Source: Gammaproteobacteria bacterium
Lineage (GTDB): Bacteria; Pseudomonadota; Gammaproteobacteria; Pseudomonadales; Azotimanducaceae_A
Reading direction: 5' to 3'
DNA length: 64,000 nt
Assembly (NCBI GenBank): GCA_012960755.1
Contig: DUAT01000119.1
Location: 186,001 to 250,000 of the forward strand
Below the pieces are notes generated by a model that was not told the DNA's origin, made no database searches, and saw only the letters and a program-made list of their open reading frames with translations. Positions 18,594-26,256 of the stretch are shown here, one piece after another. The position numbers were made by a program, and so were the translations under genes. Numbering within the stretch: position 1 is the first letter of the stretch; every line of letters starts with the position of its first letter.

Positions 18594-19520
18594 ATGAGTA
18601 TTTCATTTGATAACCGGGTAGCCGTTGTTACGGGTGCTGGCTCTGGTCTTGGACGCAGCCATGCAAAGGTCCTTGCCGCTCGCGGTGTGAAAGTTGTAGT
18701 GAATGACCTGGGTGGCAATGTCGCGGGGCAGGGAGGTTCCAGTGATGCCGCCGATGAAGTTGTTGAGGCCATAACCGACGCTGGTGGGGTAGCGGTTGCC
18801 AACTATGACAGTGTGGCGAGTGCCCAGGGCGGGCGAAATATCATTGAGACCGCCATAGATAATTTTGGCCGTATTGACATCCTTATCAACAACGCCGGTA
18901 ATGTGCGCGACAAGAGTTTCGCCAAGATGGATCTGGAGAATTTTACGGCTTTGCTGGACGTCCATCTAATGGGGGCAGTGTACTGTACCAGAGCTGCCTG
19001 GCCGATCATGCTGGAACAACAATTTGGGCGAGTCATCATGACCTCTTCATCATCCGGATTGTTCGGTGCTCACGGACACACCAATTATGCAAGCGCCAAA
19101 TTGGCGTTGGTGGGTTTCATGCATGCATTAATCCAGGAAGGCACCAGCAAGAATGTCCTGGTGAATTCGATTGCCCCCATGGCTTTGACGCGCATGACCG
19201 AGCAGGTAGTATCGCCCAAGTTCGCGTCGACGATGCAACCTGAATTCGTTAGTGCGATGATCGCTTTTCTATGTTCTGACGAATGTGGCCTCTCGGGTGA
19301 AATCGTCGAATGCGGCATGGGCTACTACAGCAAGGTACAGATTTCGGAGGGTGCAGGCATTTTCCTTGGTGATGGTGAAGTACCTACTCCAGACGATATT
19401 CAGGATAACTGGGCTGCGATCAGTGATATGTCTGACGCGAAAACTTATCGTCATGCAGGGCAGGTAAGTCGCGCGGTATTTCGCAAAATGAGGGATGAAG
19501 GATTGGTACCGGAAGAGTAG
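18594..19520 (+). CDS. SDR-family oxidoreductase, MFE-2 hydroxyacyl-CoA dehydrogenase-like
   Basis: A 308-residue SDR with TGAGSGLG, VVVNDLGG, NNAG, MTSSSSG and YASAK. Like the gene at 3965-4957 it has the (3R)-hydroxyacyl-CoA dehydrogenase layout and a C-terminal extension of about 50 residues. A strong AAGGAG stands upstream of the ATG at 18594. The DUF1456 gene follows 11 bp later on the same strand. Divergent placement to the BVMO-CaiB operon suggests shared control. It probably works on a CoA-bound or alicyclic alcohol. Confidence 0.93.
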   Translation: MSISFDNRVAVVTGAGSGLGRSHAKVLAARGVKVVVNDLGGNVAGQGGSSDAADEVVEAITDAGGVAVANYDSVASAQGGRNIIETAIDNFGRIDILINNAGNVRDKSFAKMDLENFTALLDVHLMGAVYCTRAAWPIMLEQQFGRVIMTSSSSGLFGAHGHTNYASAKLALVGFMHALIQEGTSKNVLVNSIAPMALTRMTEQVVSPKFASTMQPEFVSAMIAFLCSDECGLSGEIVECGMGYYSKVQISEGAGIFLGDGEVPTPDDIQDNWAAISDMSDAKTYRHAGQVSRAVFRKMRDEGLVPEE

Positions 19521-19531
19521 GATTACATGAT

Positions 19532-20083
19532 ATGACTAACAACGATATTCTGCGTCAGTTGCGTTTCGTATTCGACTATAAAGATCTATTTATGGCGAAG
19601 CTGTTTAACCAGGGAGGACTTACAGTTTCGAAGGAACAGGTCGGCAGTTGGCTGAAAAAGGAAGATCACGCTGATTTTCAGGCGCTCGAAGATCCCGCAC
19701 TTGCCAGTTTTCTTAATGGTTTGATTATTGAAAAGCGCGGCAAGCGTGAAGGCGCTGAACCTGAGATTGAAAAGCGACTGACCAACAACATCATTCTAAA
19801 GAAACTAAAAATTGCATTGGATATGAAGGCAGAGGATGTCATCGGGACCCTCGAAATCGTGAACCTTCGAATTGGTAAGTCGGAGCTAAGTGCATTTTTC
19901 CGTAAGCCGAAACACAAGCACTATCGCGTTTGTAAAGATCAGATCCTTCGAAACTTTATCCATGGCCTTCAGATTCAGCATCGACCTGATGTTACATCTG
20001 GCAGTGAGATTGGCAAGGCCGATATCGGCCAGCGCGCTGACAAAAAAAAGGAATCAGTCTGGAAAAAGAGACGTTGTGATTAA
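19532..20083 (+). CDS. yehS: DUF1456 family protein (YehS-like)
   Basis: The 183-residue protein contains two DUF1456 repeats: NNDILRQLRFVFDYKD ... WLKKEDHADFQALEDPALASFLNGLI and NNIILKKLKIALDMK ... FFRKPKHKHYRVCKDQILRNFIHGL. E. coli YehS has the same double-repeat design. The fold is helical and cytoplasmic, and its function is not known. It starts 11 bp after the SDR stop, so the two are co-transcribed; whether that reflects a shared role is doubtful. The basic tail after residue 160 is not conserved-looking. Confidence 0.93.
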   Translation: MTNNDILRQLRFVFDYKDLFMAKLFNQGGLTVSKEQVGSWLKKEDHADFQALEDPALASFLNGLIIEKRGKREGAEPEIEKRLTNNIILKKLKIALDMKAEDVIGTLEIVNLRIGKSELSAFFRKPKHKHYRVCKDQILRNFIHGLQIQHRPDVTSGSEIGKADIGQRADKKKESVWKKRRCD

Positions 20084-20134
20084 CTGTGTCCTGTGCGAAT
20101 TCCTAATTCAAGCTGCGGCCTGTAATTGATACGA
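20084..20134. repeat. Dispersed repeat, copy 1 (or remnant of an amidohydrolase 3' end)
   Basis: Bases 20088-20109 match 45841-45862 in 21 of 22 positions (core GTGCGAATTCCTAATTC), and similarity continues more weakly to GATAC at both sites. At 45.8 kb the sequence encodes the last residues of an amidohydrolase (YQLPMAARIRNSHGTGW). Here the minus strand reads YQLQAAA-stop-IRNSHRTQ. It is therefore either a decayed copy of that gene's 3' end or a dispersed element that once joined both places. Confidence 0.5.
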
Positions 20135-20166
20135 GTCTCTTCTGGTGGCACTGAGAACCCGTATGT

Positions 20167-20580
20167 TCAGTCGACCGCTCTGTTATCTACGCTGAATCCC
20201 CCGGTACCAAGACCTGCAACCACGAGCAGGCCAGCAATAATGCCCATGTTTTTGTAGAAGTTTTGCAGTTCATGGGCACGTTCCAGGCCTTCTTCATAGT
20301 CCCAGAAATTGTGCATAAATACACTGATAACAATTGTGAGTCCGGCGAGTAATAATGCGGCGTATTTACCTTTGAAGCCGACAATGAGTGCGCCACTGGC
20401 GCTCAATTGAATGATAATCGTGATGACCAGTAGCACTGGGATTAATGGCACATTATGAACCGCCATGTATTCGCTCGTGCCTTCAAAGTCCGTGATCTTG
20501 CTGATGGCGGGTAGAATGAAATAGACTCCCATTAACACGCGGCCTGCCAGTAGACAGGCATTCTCGACAATTGGGGGCAT
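20167..20580 (-). CDS. DoxX-family membrane protein
   Basis: The 137-residue protein has four hydrophobic helices and the DoxX opening (GRVLMGVYFILPAISKITDF). DoxX/DoxD-like proteins sit in the inner membrane and are tied to quinone-linked or thiol redox processes, but most are uncharacterised. A strong AGAGGAAA precedes the ATG. It is a single-gene unit between a repeat fragment and a pseudogene, so context says nothing about its job. Confidence 0.9.
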   Translation of the reverse strand: MPPIVENACLLAGRVLMGVYFILPAISKITDFEGTSEYMAVHNVPLIPVLLVITIIIQLSASGALIVGFKGKYAALLLAGLTIVISVFMHNFWDYEEGLERAHELQNFYKNMGIIAGLLVVAGLGTGGFSVDNRAVD

Positions 20581-20703
20581 CGTAGTTTCCTCTAACTGTT
20601 ATTGTTGAATTACGCTGGCGTGCTATTTGCCTATCCTCGCATCACTAATTCTTGATATAGTCTGGTCAGCTATTGCTATCTGCTCCGTAACGGGTCGTCA
20701 CCA

Positions 20704-21006
20704 TTAATAATCGAGTCGACCACCGGGCCGCAATTCCGCAGCGAAGCGACCAGCTCTGTTTGATTGATTTGGCCGCCACAGATTTTGAAAATGACTGACA
20801 TCCTTGAATGCAATATTGGTGATTACATTTCCCGGCGATGCCAAAGGGTCCCAGCCCTAGATCAGTGGTCTGGCACCATTCTCGACATACCATGGCCACA
20901 TTGCGTCGACCTTTAGCGTTTTAAGCTGCTCTTTGTCTTCAGGCTGGAAGCGGGTCTCAGCAATAAAACTGACTGAGCCCCAAAACTGCCCGATCCAAAA
21001 TTCTTC
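20704..21006 (-). pseudogene. Unrecognised gene remnant with in-frame amber codon
   Basis: The minus strand is open from 21006 to 20704 apart from a single TAG at 20857-20859. It reads EEFWIGQFWGSVSFIAETRF ... KVDAMWPWYVENGARPLI-stop-GWDPLASPGNVITNIAFKD. Composition and continuity across the stop show former coding. There is no start codon upstream (TGA at 21007-21009), so the 5' end is gone as well. I cannot name the family. It lies directly downstream of the TonB-dependent receptor gene in the same orientation and may once have been the last gene of that operon. Confidence 0.55.
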
Positions 21007-21046
21007 TCAGTGTAGGCCAAAACGTAACGAGGCCATCGTCCGCCGA

Positions 21047-23689
21047 TTAATTTGACCCGAAACGATAGGTAAAGTCGATGCCAAAAGCTTCACCCCTGGC
21101 CGGGTGTATGAAATAACCTCCAAATTCAGGGGCAGGAATGACTTCTTCGATATATTCCTCATCAAGAATATTCTTTCCCCAGAAAGTCAGCGTCCAGTTC
21201 TCAGCCTTCAAACTAACAACAAGGTTGAGGGTTGAGTAATCGTCCCGCTGGCCTTTACTGTATTCGCTGGTCCCGAACCCAATGATTCCATCTGCAGGTA
21301 TACCGGGTCCGGGTGGAGTCTGGGTCACGTCGCCAAATACGGTCCCTATAAACCGGTAAGTGTCTGAAACATTGGTAAACGCATTTAAAGTGACATTATC
21401 CTGCACTGTACTGAACCAGGTTTCACCGACATAACGCCAGTCGAGCCGCGCCACCAGATCGGTGCCACTAAAAACTTCACTGACCCATTCAACGCCGAGA
21501 TTAGTCGTTACGTCTGGTGTCAGTGGCATTTCATTGCCTTCTGTATAGGGTCTGTTGGTGTTTTTATCTATTTCACTGTCAACCATGCCAACGGATCCGA
21601 AAAGGGAGAGGTTCGAGGTGACCAGAAACTTGGCATCCACCTCAAAGCCCTGCAGGGTGACTTCGTCAATATTGGTGACAACACGCAAGATACCGAATCC
21701 ACCTGCAAGAAAGTTAAAGAACTGACTGTCTTCGACTTCGTTATGAAATACCGCCGCATTGACTCTGAAACGTCGCTCCATCCATTCAGACTTCAGACCC
21801 AGTTCAAACGAGGTTGAGACTTCCTTGTCGTATTGGTCCCTCAAGTTGGCCGGGCGGGTATTGATGGTTGCATATGCAGTCTCCACCAGGGCAGCACTGC
21901 CAATGTTGTTGAAGCCACCGCTGCGAAATCCGACACCATAACTTGCATACAGAGATGCCTGATCAGCAACTGCCCAGCGCCAGCTGAGTTTTGGCTGAAA
22001 TTGTTTGAATTCTTCATCACGCCCCGGGATGACATCGGTAAAAGATCCATCGTAGGCCGGGTTGATTGGTGCACCCCCACCGAATGCCGAAGCAGAGGCA
22101 ACGTTGGGCACGTTGTTGTCAACTTTCCTGTCTTCGACATCATAGCGACCCGACAGTGTAATCGTATGATTGGCTCCAAGCGGAAACTCATACAGGCCGA
22201 AGATTGCATAGACATCAGTTTCAAAGTCATCCCAGAACAGCAGGTCGGTTCGACCCTGAACGAAAGGCGTTCTGCCAAAAAACCCGTCGCCCAGATCAGC
22301 CCCATAAGACACAACAACTTCACGGTCGATCTGTGAAAAGTAAACGCCTGCCATCCAGGTAACATCACCACCGTCCGGTGACGCAATTCTTAGTTCCAGA
22401 CTGGTGCTGTCCTGGTTTCGCTCCTGGTATTGATAGCCATCACAGGTGCTGGGTGTATAAGGTGAGAGCAGGGCGTTGAGACCATAGAAAGGTGCAATGC
22501 CAAGGTCCACGGCCACGCCGGGAACGGTGCCGGGAAATGCGAAGAAAGGCGGGTTGCTACCCGGGGCAAAACGTCCTGAAGCCACCAAATCCTGATAGCT
22601 TGCAGAGCAGGCGTTCTGGGCGGCACCTACATTCGGCCCGCTAAGATCCGGCGCTCCGCCAAAGTCAAATGAATACAGGCCGAAAGCAGCACTTGTGCCG
22701 TCTGACAAGAGGTGTTCTTCTAGCTCATCGTATGAGAACACTGCTGTAAACAGTGCATTGTCCATCTCATAATCCGCTTTGAGCGAGAAGAATGTATTTT
22801 CCTGTTCATTTTCACCCGGGACATTGAAGTAAAACCTAAAGTCATGATCATTGACGTCTTGATAAAGTGCGGGGTCGCCAAAATTCGTCGCTGCATCCGG
22901 TAGCGCAAAGACTGCATTAAAATTAATTGCACCCGCGTCAACATCGCGAAAACCCAGAATCGCGTCAATCGTCAGGTCATCTGTTGGATTCCAGACAATA
23001 CGTCCACGCGCATTTGTCTCTTCGATAAAGTCGATGACGTCATCTTCGCCAGAGAATTCGTTCTTGAATTGACCCTCGTCGTCACGATTATGAAACGTCA
23101 AACTGCCCAGGGCGTTATCCCCTAACGGACCACTGAAGGACAGCCCGACGCTTCGCAATGAGTTGCTACCGGCACCGACACGAACAGTACTCTCGAATTT
23201 ATCCGTCGGATATTTTGTATTGATCAATATTGCACCGGCAACCGCATTGCGGCCATAAATAGCACCCTGTGGACCTTTCAACACCTCGATGCTTTCAATT
23301 TCGAACAACTCCTGATTGAACCCATTTGGATTGGTGACCAAAACGCCGTCAACGACTAAGGCAAAGGTTCCCTCTGCGTCGCGGGTAGAGGTAATGCCGC
23401 GAATATTAACCTGGGTATCACCGGCATTAGCCGTATCAATGATACTCACATTCGAGGTCAATCTGATAAAGTCCTGGGGCCTCTCAATACGAGCGCGTTC
23501 AATGGTTGTGCTGTTGAACACGGTGGTGGTGATAGGTACTTCCTGATCAAGTTCTGAACGCTTTCTAGCGGTGACAACAACCTCTTCAAGTTGAAGGTCA
23601 GCAGCAAGCACCTGCGAGCCAGGTAGCGCTACCCCCATCAGGCCTGACGATAACATCAAAACGCCTGCTATGACTGTGTATCTACTCAT
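21047..23689 (-). CDS. TonB-dependent outer-membrane receptor
   Basis: An 880-residue protein with a signal peptide (cleavage near QVLAADL), a TonB box/plug start EEVVVTARKR, a plug domain (IRGITSTRDAEGTFALVVDGVL ... EVLKGPQGAIYGRNAVAG) and a 22-strand-type barrel that ends in a terminal aromatic-rich strand (FGIDFTYRF). The VTARKR opening is common in receptors of oligotrophic proteobacteria that import organic substrates rather than iron. An AAGGAG stands 7 bp before the ATG. It is the last intact gene of the GntR-CaiB-HMGL-Hyu block, 70 bp after the isochorismatase-like gene, and likely imports the block's substrate. Confidence 0.95.
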   Translation of the reverse strand: MSRYTVIAGVLMLSSGLMGVALPGSQVLAADLQLEEVVVTARKRSELDQEVPITTTVFNSTTIERARIERPQDFIRLTSNVSIIDTANAGDTQVNIRGITSTRDAEGTFALVVDGVLVTNPNGFNQELFEIESIEVLKGPQGAIYGRNAVAGAILINTKYPTDKFESTVRVGAGSNSLRSVGLSFSGPLGDNALGSLTFHNRDDEGQFKNEFSGEDDVIDFIEETNARGRIVWNPTDDLTIDAILGFRDVDAGAINFNAVFALPDAATNFGDPALYQDVNDHDFRFYFNVPGENEQENTFFSLKADYEMDNALFTAVFSYDELEEHLLSDGTSAAFGLYSFDFGGAPDLSGPNVGAAQNACSASYQDLVASGRFAPGSNPPFFAFPGTVPGVAVDLGIAPFYGLNALLSPYTPSTCDGYQYQERNQDSTSLELRIASPDGGDVTWMAGVYFSQIDREVVVSYGADLGDGFFGRTPFVQGRTDLLFWDDFETDVYAIFGLYEFPLGANHTITLSGRYDVEDRKVDNNVPNVASASAFGGGAPINPAYDGSFTDVIPGRDEEFKQFQPKLSWRWAVADQASLYASYGVGFRSGGFNNIGSAALVETAYATINTRPANLRDQYDKEVSTSFELGLKSEWMERRFRVNAAVFHNEVEDSQFFNFLAGGFGILRVVTNIDEVTLQGFEVDAKFLVTSNLSLFGSVGMVDSEIDKNTNRPYTEGNEMPLTPDVTTNLGVEWVSEVFSGTDLVARLDWRYVGETWFSTVQDNVTLNAFTNVSDTYRFIGTVFGDVTQTPPGPGIPADGIIGFGTSEYSKGQRDDYSTLNLVVSLKAENWTLTFWGKNILDEEYIEEVIPAPEFGGYFIHPARGEAFGIDFTYRFGSN

Positions 23690-23759
23690 CTTTATCTCCT
23701 TTTGTTAATACCGGTGTATTTGTTTCATTTCTTGTTTTAACTGCAGAGGTTAAATTTCT

Positions 23760-24347
23760 CTACAGCTGCATAATCTCCTGACTATCAACCACATCGGAAT
23801 ATTTCGCGGCCAAATCAAATAGATTCGCATCATGTGCTGTCTGACTCCGATCTCCCACCGCATCTTTCACAACAACTACTCTAAAATCCCACTGCAATGC
23901 ATCAACCGCGCTGGCACGCACGCAGCCGCTGGTTGTAAAGCCGGTAACGATGACGGTATCGATCTCCAACAATCGTAAGCTGTCGCCGAGATCTGTGCCG
24001 AAGAAAGCCGATGCAAAACATTTTTCGAACACTGAATGCGTTGGCAGAACCGGCAGGCGCGGGTCGATCTCCACCCACCTGGAATCCGCAGTTAATATAT
24101 TGAGCCCCGGAAGCTTTGTTCTGAATACGCTTGCACTCGCCTCGGAGCGGTACACCACCGACGACAGATAGCATGGCCAGGATTTCGATTCCGCAAAACG
24201 CATGAGCCCGCCGATAATTTCAATTTCACCGGAAAACTCCGCACCCAGTGGTGACTGCGGGTCTGTGAATCCTAAAGTCGCATCCACCACGAGCAGGCAC
24301 GGCCGTTGGCCAATTCCGGTGGATTTTGATTCCAGTTGCTCGTTCAC
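23760..24347 (-). CDS. Isochorismatase-family amidohydrolase (N-carbamoylsarcosine amidase-like)
   Basis: The 195-residue cysteine hydrolase shows all three parts of the triad: Asp in LLVVDATLGFTD, Lys in EKCFASAFFGTDL, and the nucleophile Cys in VTGFTTSGCVRASAVDALQW. The TSGCVRA.AVDAL form is that of N-carbamoylsarcosine amidase and maleamate amidase, which release ammonia (and CO2 for carbamoyl compounds). Translation starts at GTG; no ATG is available nearby. It follows HyuB by 36 bp. In the creatinine pathway, an ATP-dependent N-methylhydantoinase (HyuA/B) feeds exactly this type of amidase, which makes the gene order informative. Confidence 0.9.
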   Translation of the reverse strand: MNEQLESKSTGIGQRPCLLVVDATLGFTDPQSPLGAEFSGEIEIIGGLMRFAESKSWPCYLSSVVYRSEASASVFRTKLPGLNILTADSRWVEIDPRLPVLPTHSVFEKCFASAFFGTDLGDSLRLLEIDTVIVTGFTTSGCVRASAVDALQWDFRVVVVKDAVGDRSQTAHDANLFDLAAKYSDVVDSQEIMQL

Positions 24348-24383
24348 GTCATTGTTTACTTTTACTTATTGTTCAAAGCCAGG

Positions 24384-26246
24384 TTACTGATTTGCAAATA
24401 CAGGTTGCTGCGGTGGTTCAAGACCGGTTTCTTCGAAGCAGCGGGACTTTATTTCTTCAATCGTCCCGCCAAAATCGAACAAGCTAATTTCCTTTCTTTT
24501 GTCGCCCATGTCTTTTCGCAGACTTTCAGTTGCCGCCTCATCCACATTGCCTGCCTGATCCAGGACCACGCCATAACGCTGTGCACCAGCTACCGATACA
24601 AGGCCACTTTTGACATCAGTCGCAACGCGACTGATTTCCCGCGTCAGCGGATCACCAGCGCCGCCACCACCCCAGGTATTGTAGTAAAGAAGATCTCCCT
24701 TCTTAACCTGGATGCGATCACACTTCGATGGCAGGATCTCCTCACTGCCGTCGGAGCGGACCAGACGCTTCGTTCCCCTTGCGCCGGGCAATCCGCCATT
24801 AACACCCCATGGATAGGTTAACCAGCGATCATCATGTATCGATATCTGACCATCCTCGAGGAACCGGTAGGCCATACGAATTCCATTGCCTCCCCGGTTG
24901 TACCCCGGCCCACCGGAATCTGAAATAGTTTCATATTCTTCGATACGCAACGGAAAATAGGCTTCGATATATTCGTTGGGCACATTGGTGAATCCAGGCC
25001 ACAGGGAATGACCGTCTGGCCCATCACCCCCGGGTCGGCCCGGAATACCACCGAAGCCAATCTGGAACAACTGGTACCACTTCCCTTCACCATCGTACCC
25101 CGAATACATCAGGTGAGGGCTGTCTGAAAATCCTGCGGCACATAAAAAATCGGGACTCCCCTGGCCCAGCAATCCCGAGATCACATCAAAGATACGCCCC
25201 AGTGCGTGAGTTCTGCAGGAAAGTGCCGCAGGTCTGGCCGGTTTGAGAATGCAACCGTCCGGGATTCGAACATCCATATAGTCATAAAAGCCATCATTGA
25301 ATAGAATCTGGGGGTCAAAGACCGATATCATAAAAGTACCGCAGAACATCTTGAACATCTCTTCGTTGAGAAGAAAATTGATGGAACCCGAGCTTTGCGG
25401 GTCTGTACCGTCGAAGTCGAAGATAACGGTATCACCCTCGCGCCACATGGCACACTTGATTTTATAGGGCCCCATACCGATGCCGTCGTCGCATATATAG
25501 TCTTCAAAGACCTGCTTTGTTTCAGATACGGTTTGCTGAATGAGTTTCGCCATGGCCCGACAGTTTCGATCCAGTAATTCATCCAGAGCAGAATAGAACA
25601 CATCATCACCAAAACGCTCGGCTATTTCGATGCAGCGACGTTCGGCCATATTGCAGGCGGCGATGACGCCATTGAAATCTCCTTCGTTCCAATGAGGCAT
25701 ACGGGAATTTCGCAGTACAATATTGATGATATCCTGCTGCCTCTCACCCTTGCGGAATAATTTTACCGGTGGCACGGCCACCCCTTCTTCAAAAATCTCT
25801 TTGGCATCAATGGGCAGTGAGCCAGGAACCTTGCCGCCGATATCGGTCATATGCCCAAAATGCGCGGACCAGCAAAGATGCCGACCGTCTTTGAATATCG
25901 GTTTCATGACCAGCCAGTCATTCAGGTGGGACACGGCGCCACCACAACTGTAGGGGTCGTTGGTAAATATCATGTCACCCTCTTCAAGGGTGCCATCGTA
26001 GGCTGAAAGAAATCCGGGAATAAATGACCCGAACTGACCCACCACCATTTTGCCTTCAACATTGGCAATCATCGGGAAGGCATCTCCCTGCTCCCGGATG
26101 CCGGGGGACATTGCCGTTCTGAAAAGGGTTGCATCCATTTCGACCCTGGCATTGCGCAATGCATTCTCGATGATATCAAGCGATATGGGATCGACCTCCA
26201 GTCGGTTGAAGGGGGTATCATTGGTTTCAATAATTTTTCCGGCCAT
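24384..26246 (-). CDS. hyuB: Hydantoinase/oxoprolinase subunit B
   Basis: The 620-residue protein matches the HyuB/oxoprolinase-B family end to end: ISLDIIENALRNARVEMDATLFRTAMS near the N terminus, a GDMIFTNDPY loop, a Gly-rich GGPGYNRGGNGI segment and the C-terminal YYNTWGGGGAGDPL. B subunits pair with the A subunit to hydrolyse (or carboxylate) cyclic amides or ketones at the expense of ATP. The HyuA stop codon lies in the ribosome site (GAGGAG) of this gene, so the two are translationally coupled. The family includes 5-oxoprolinase, N-methylhydantoinase, caprolactamase and acetone/acetophenone carboxylase. Confidence 0.94.
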   Translation of the reverse strand: MAGKIIETNDTPFNRLEVDPISLDIIENALRNARVEMDATLFRTAMSPGIREQGDAFPMIANVEGKMVVGQFGSFIPGFLSAYDGTLEEGDMIFTNDPYSCGGAVSHLNDWLVMKPIFKDGRHLCWSAHFGHMTDIGGKVPGSLPIDAKEIFEEGVAVPPVKLFRKGERQQDIINIVLRNSRMPHWNEGDFNGVIAACNMAERRCIEIAERFGDDVFYSALDELLDRNCRAMAKLIQQTVSETKQVFEDYICDDGIGMGPYKIKCAMWREGDTVIFDFDGTDPQSSGSINFLLNEEMFKMFCGTFMISVFDPQILFNDGFYDYMDVRIPDGCILKPARPAALSCRTHALGRIFDVISGLLGQGSPDFLCAAGFSDSPHLMYSGYDGEGKWYQLFQIGFGGIPGRPGGDGPDGHSLWPGFTNVPNEYIEAYFPLRIEEYETISDSGGPGYNRGGNGIRMAYRFLEDGQISIHDDRWLTYPWGVNGGLPGARGTKRLVRSDGSEEILPSKCDRIQVKKGDLLYYNTWGGGGAGDPLTREISRVATDVKSGLVSVAGAQRYGVVLDQAGNVDEAATESLRKDMGDKRKEISLFDFGGTIEEIKSRCFEETGLEPPQQPVFANQ

Positions 26247-26256
26247 GGTCGTCTCC

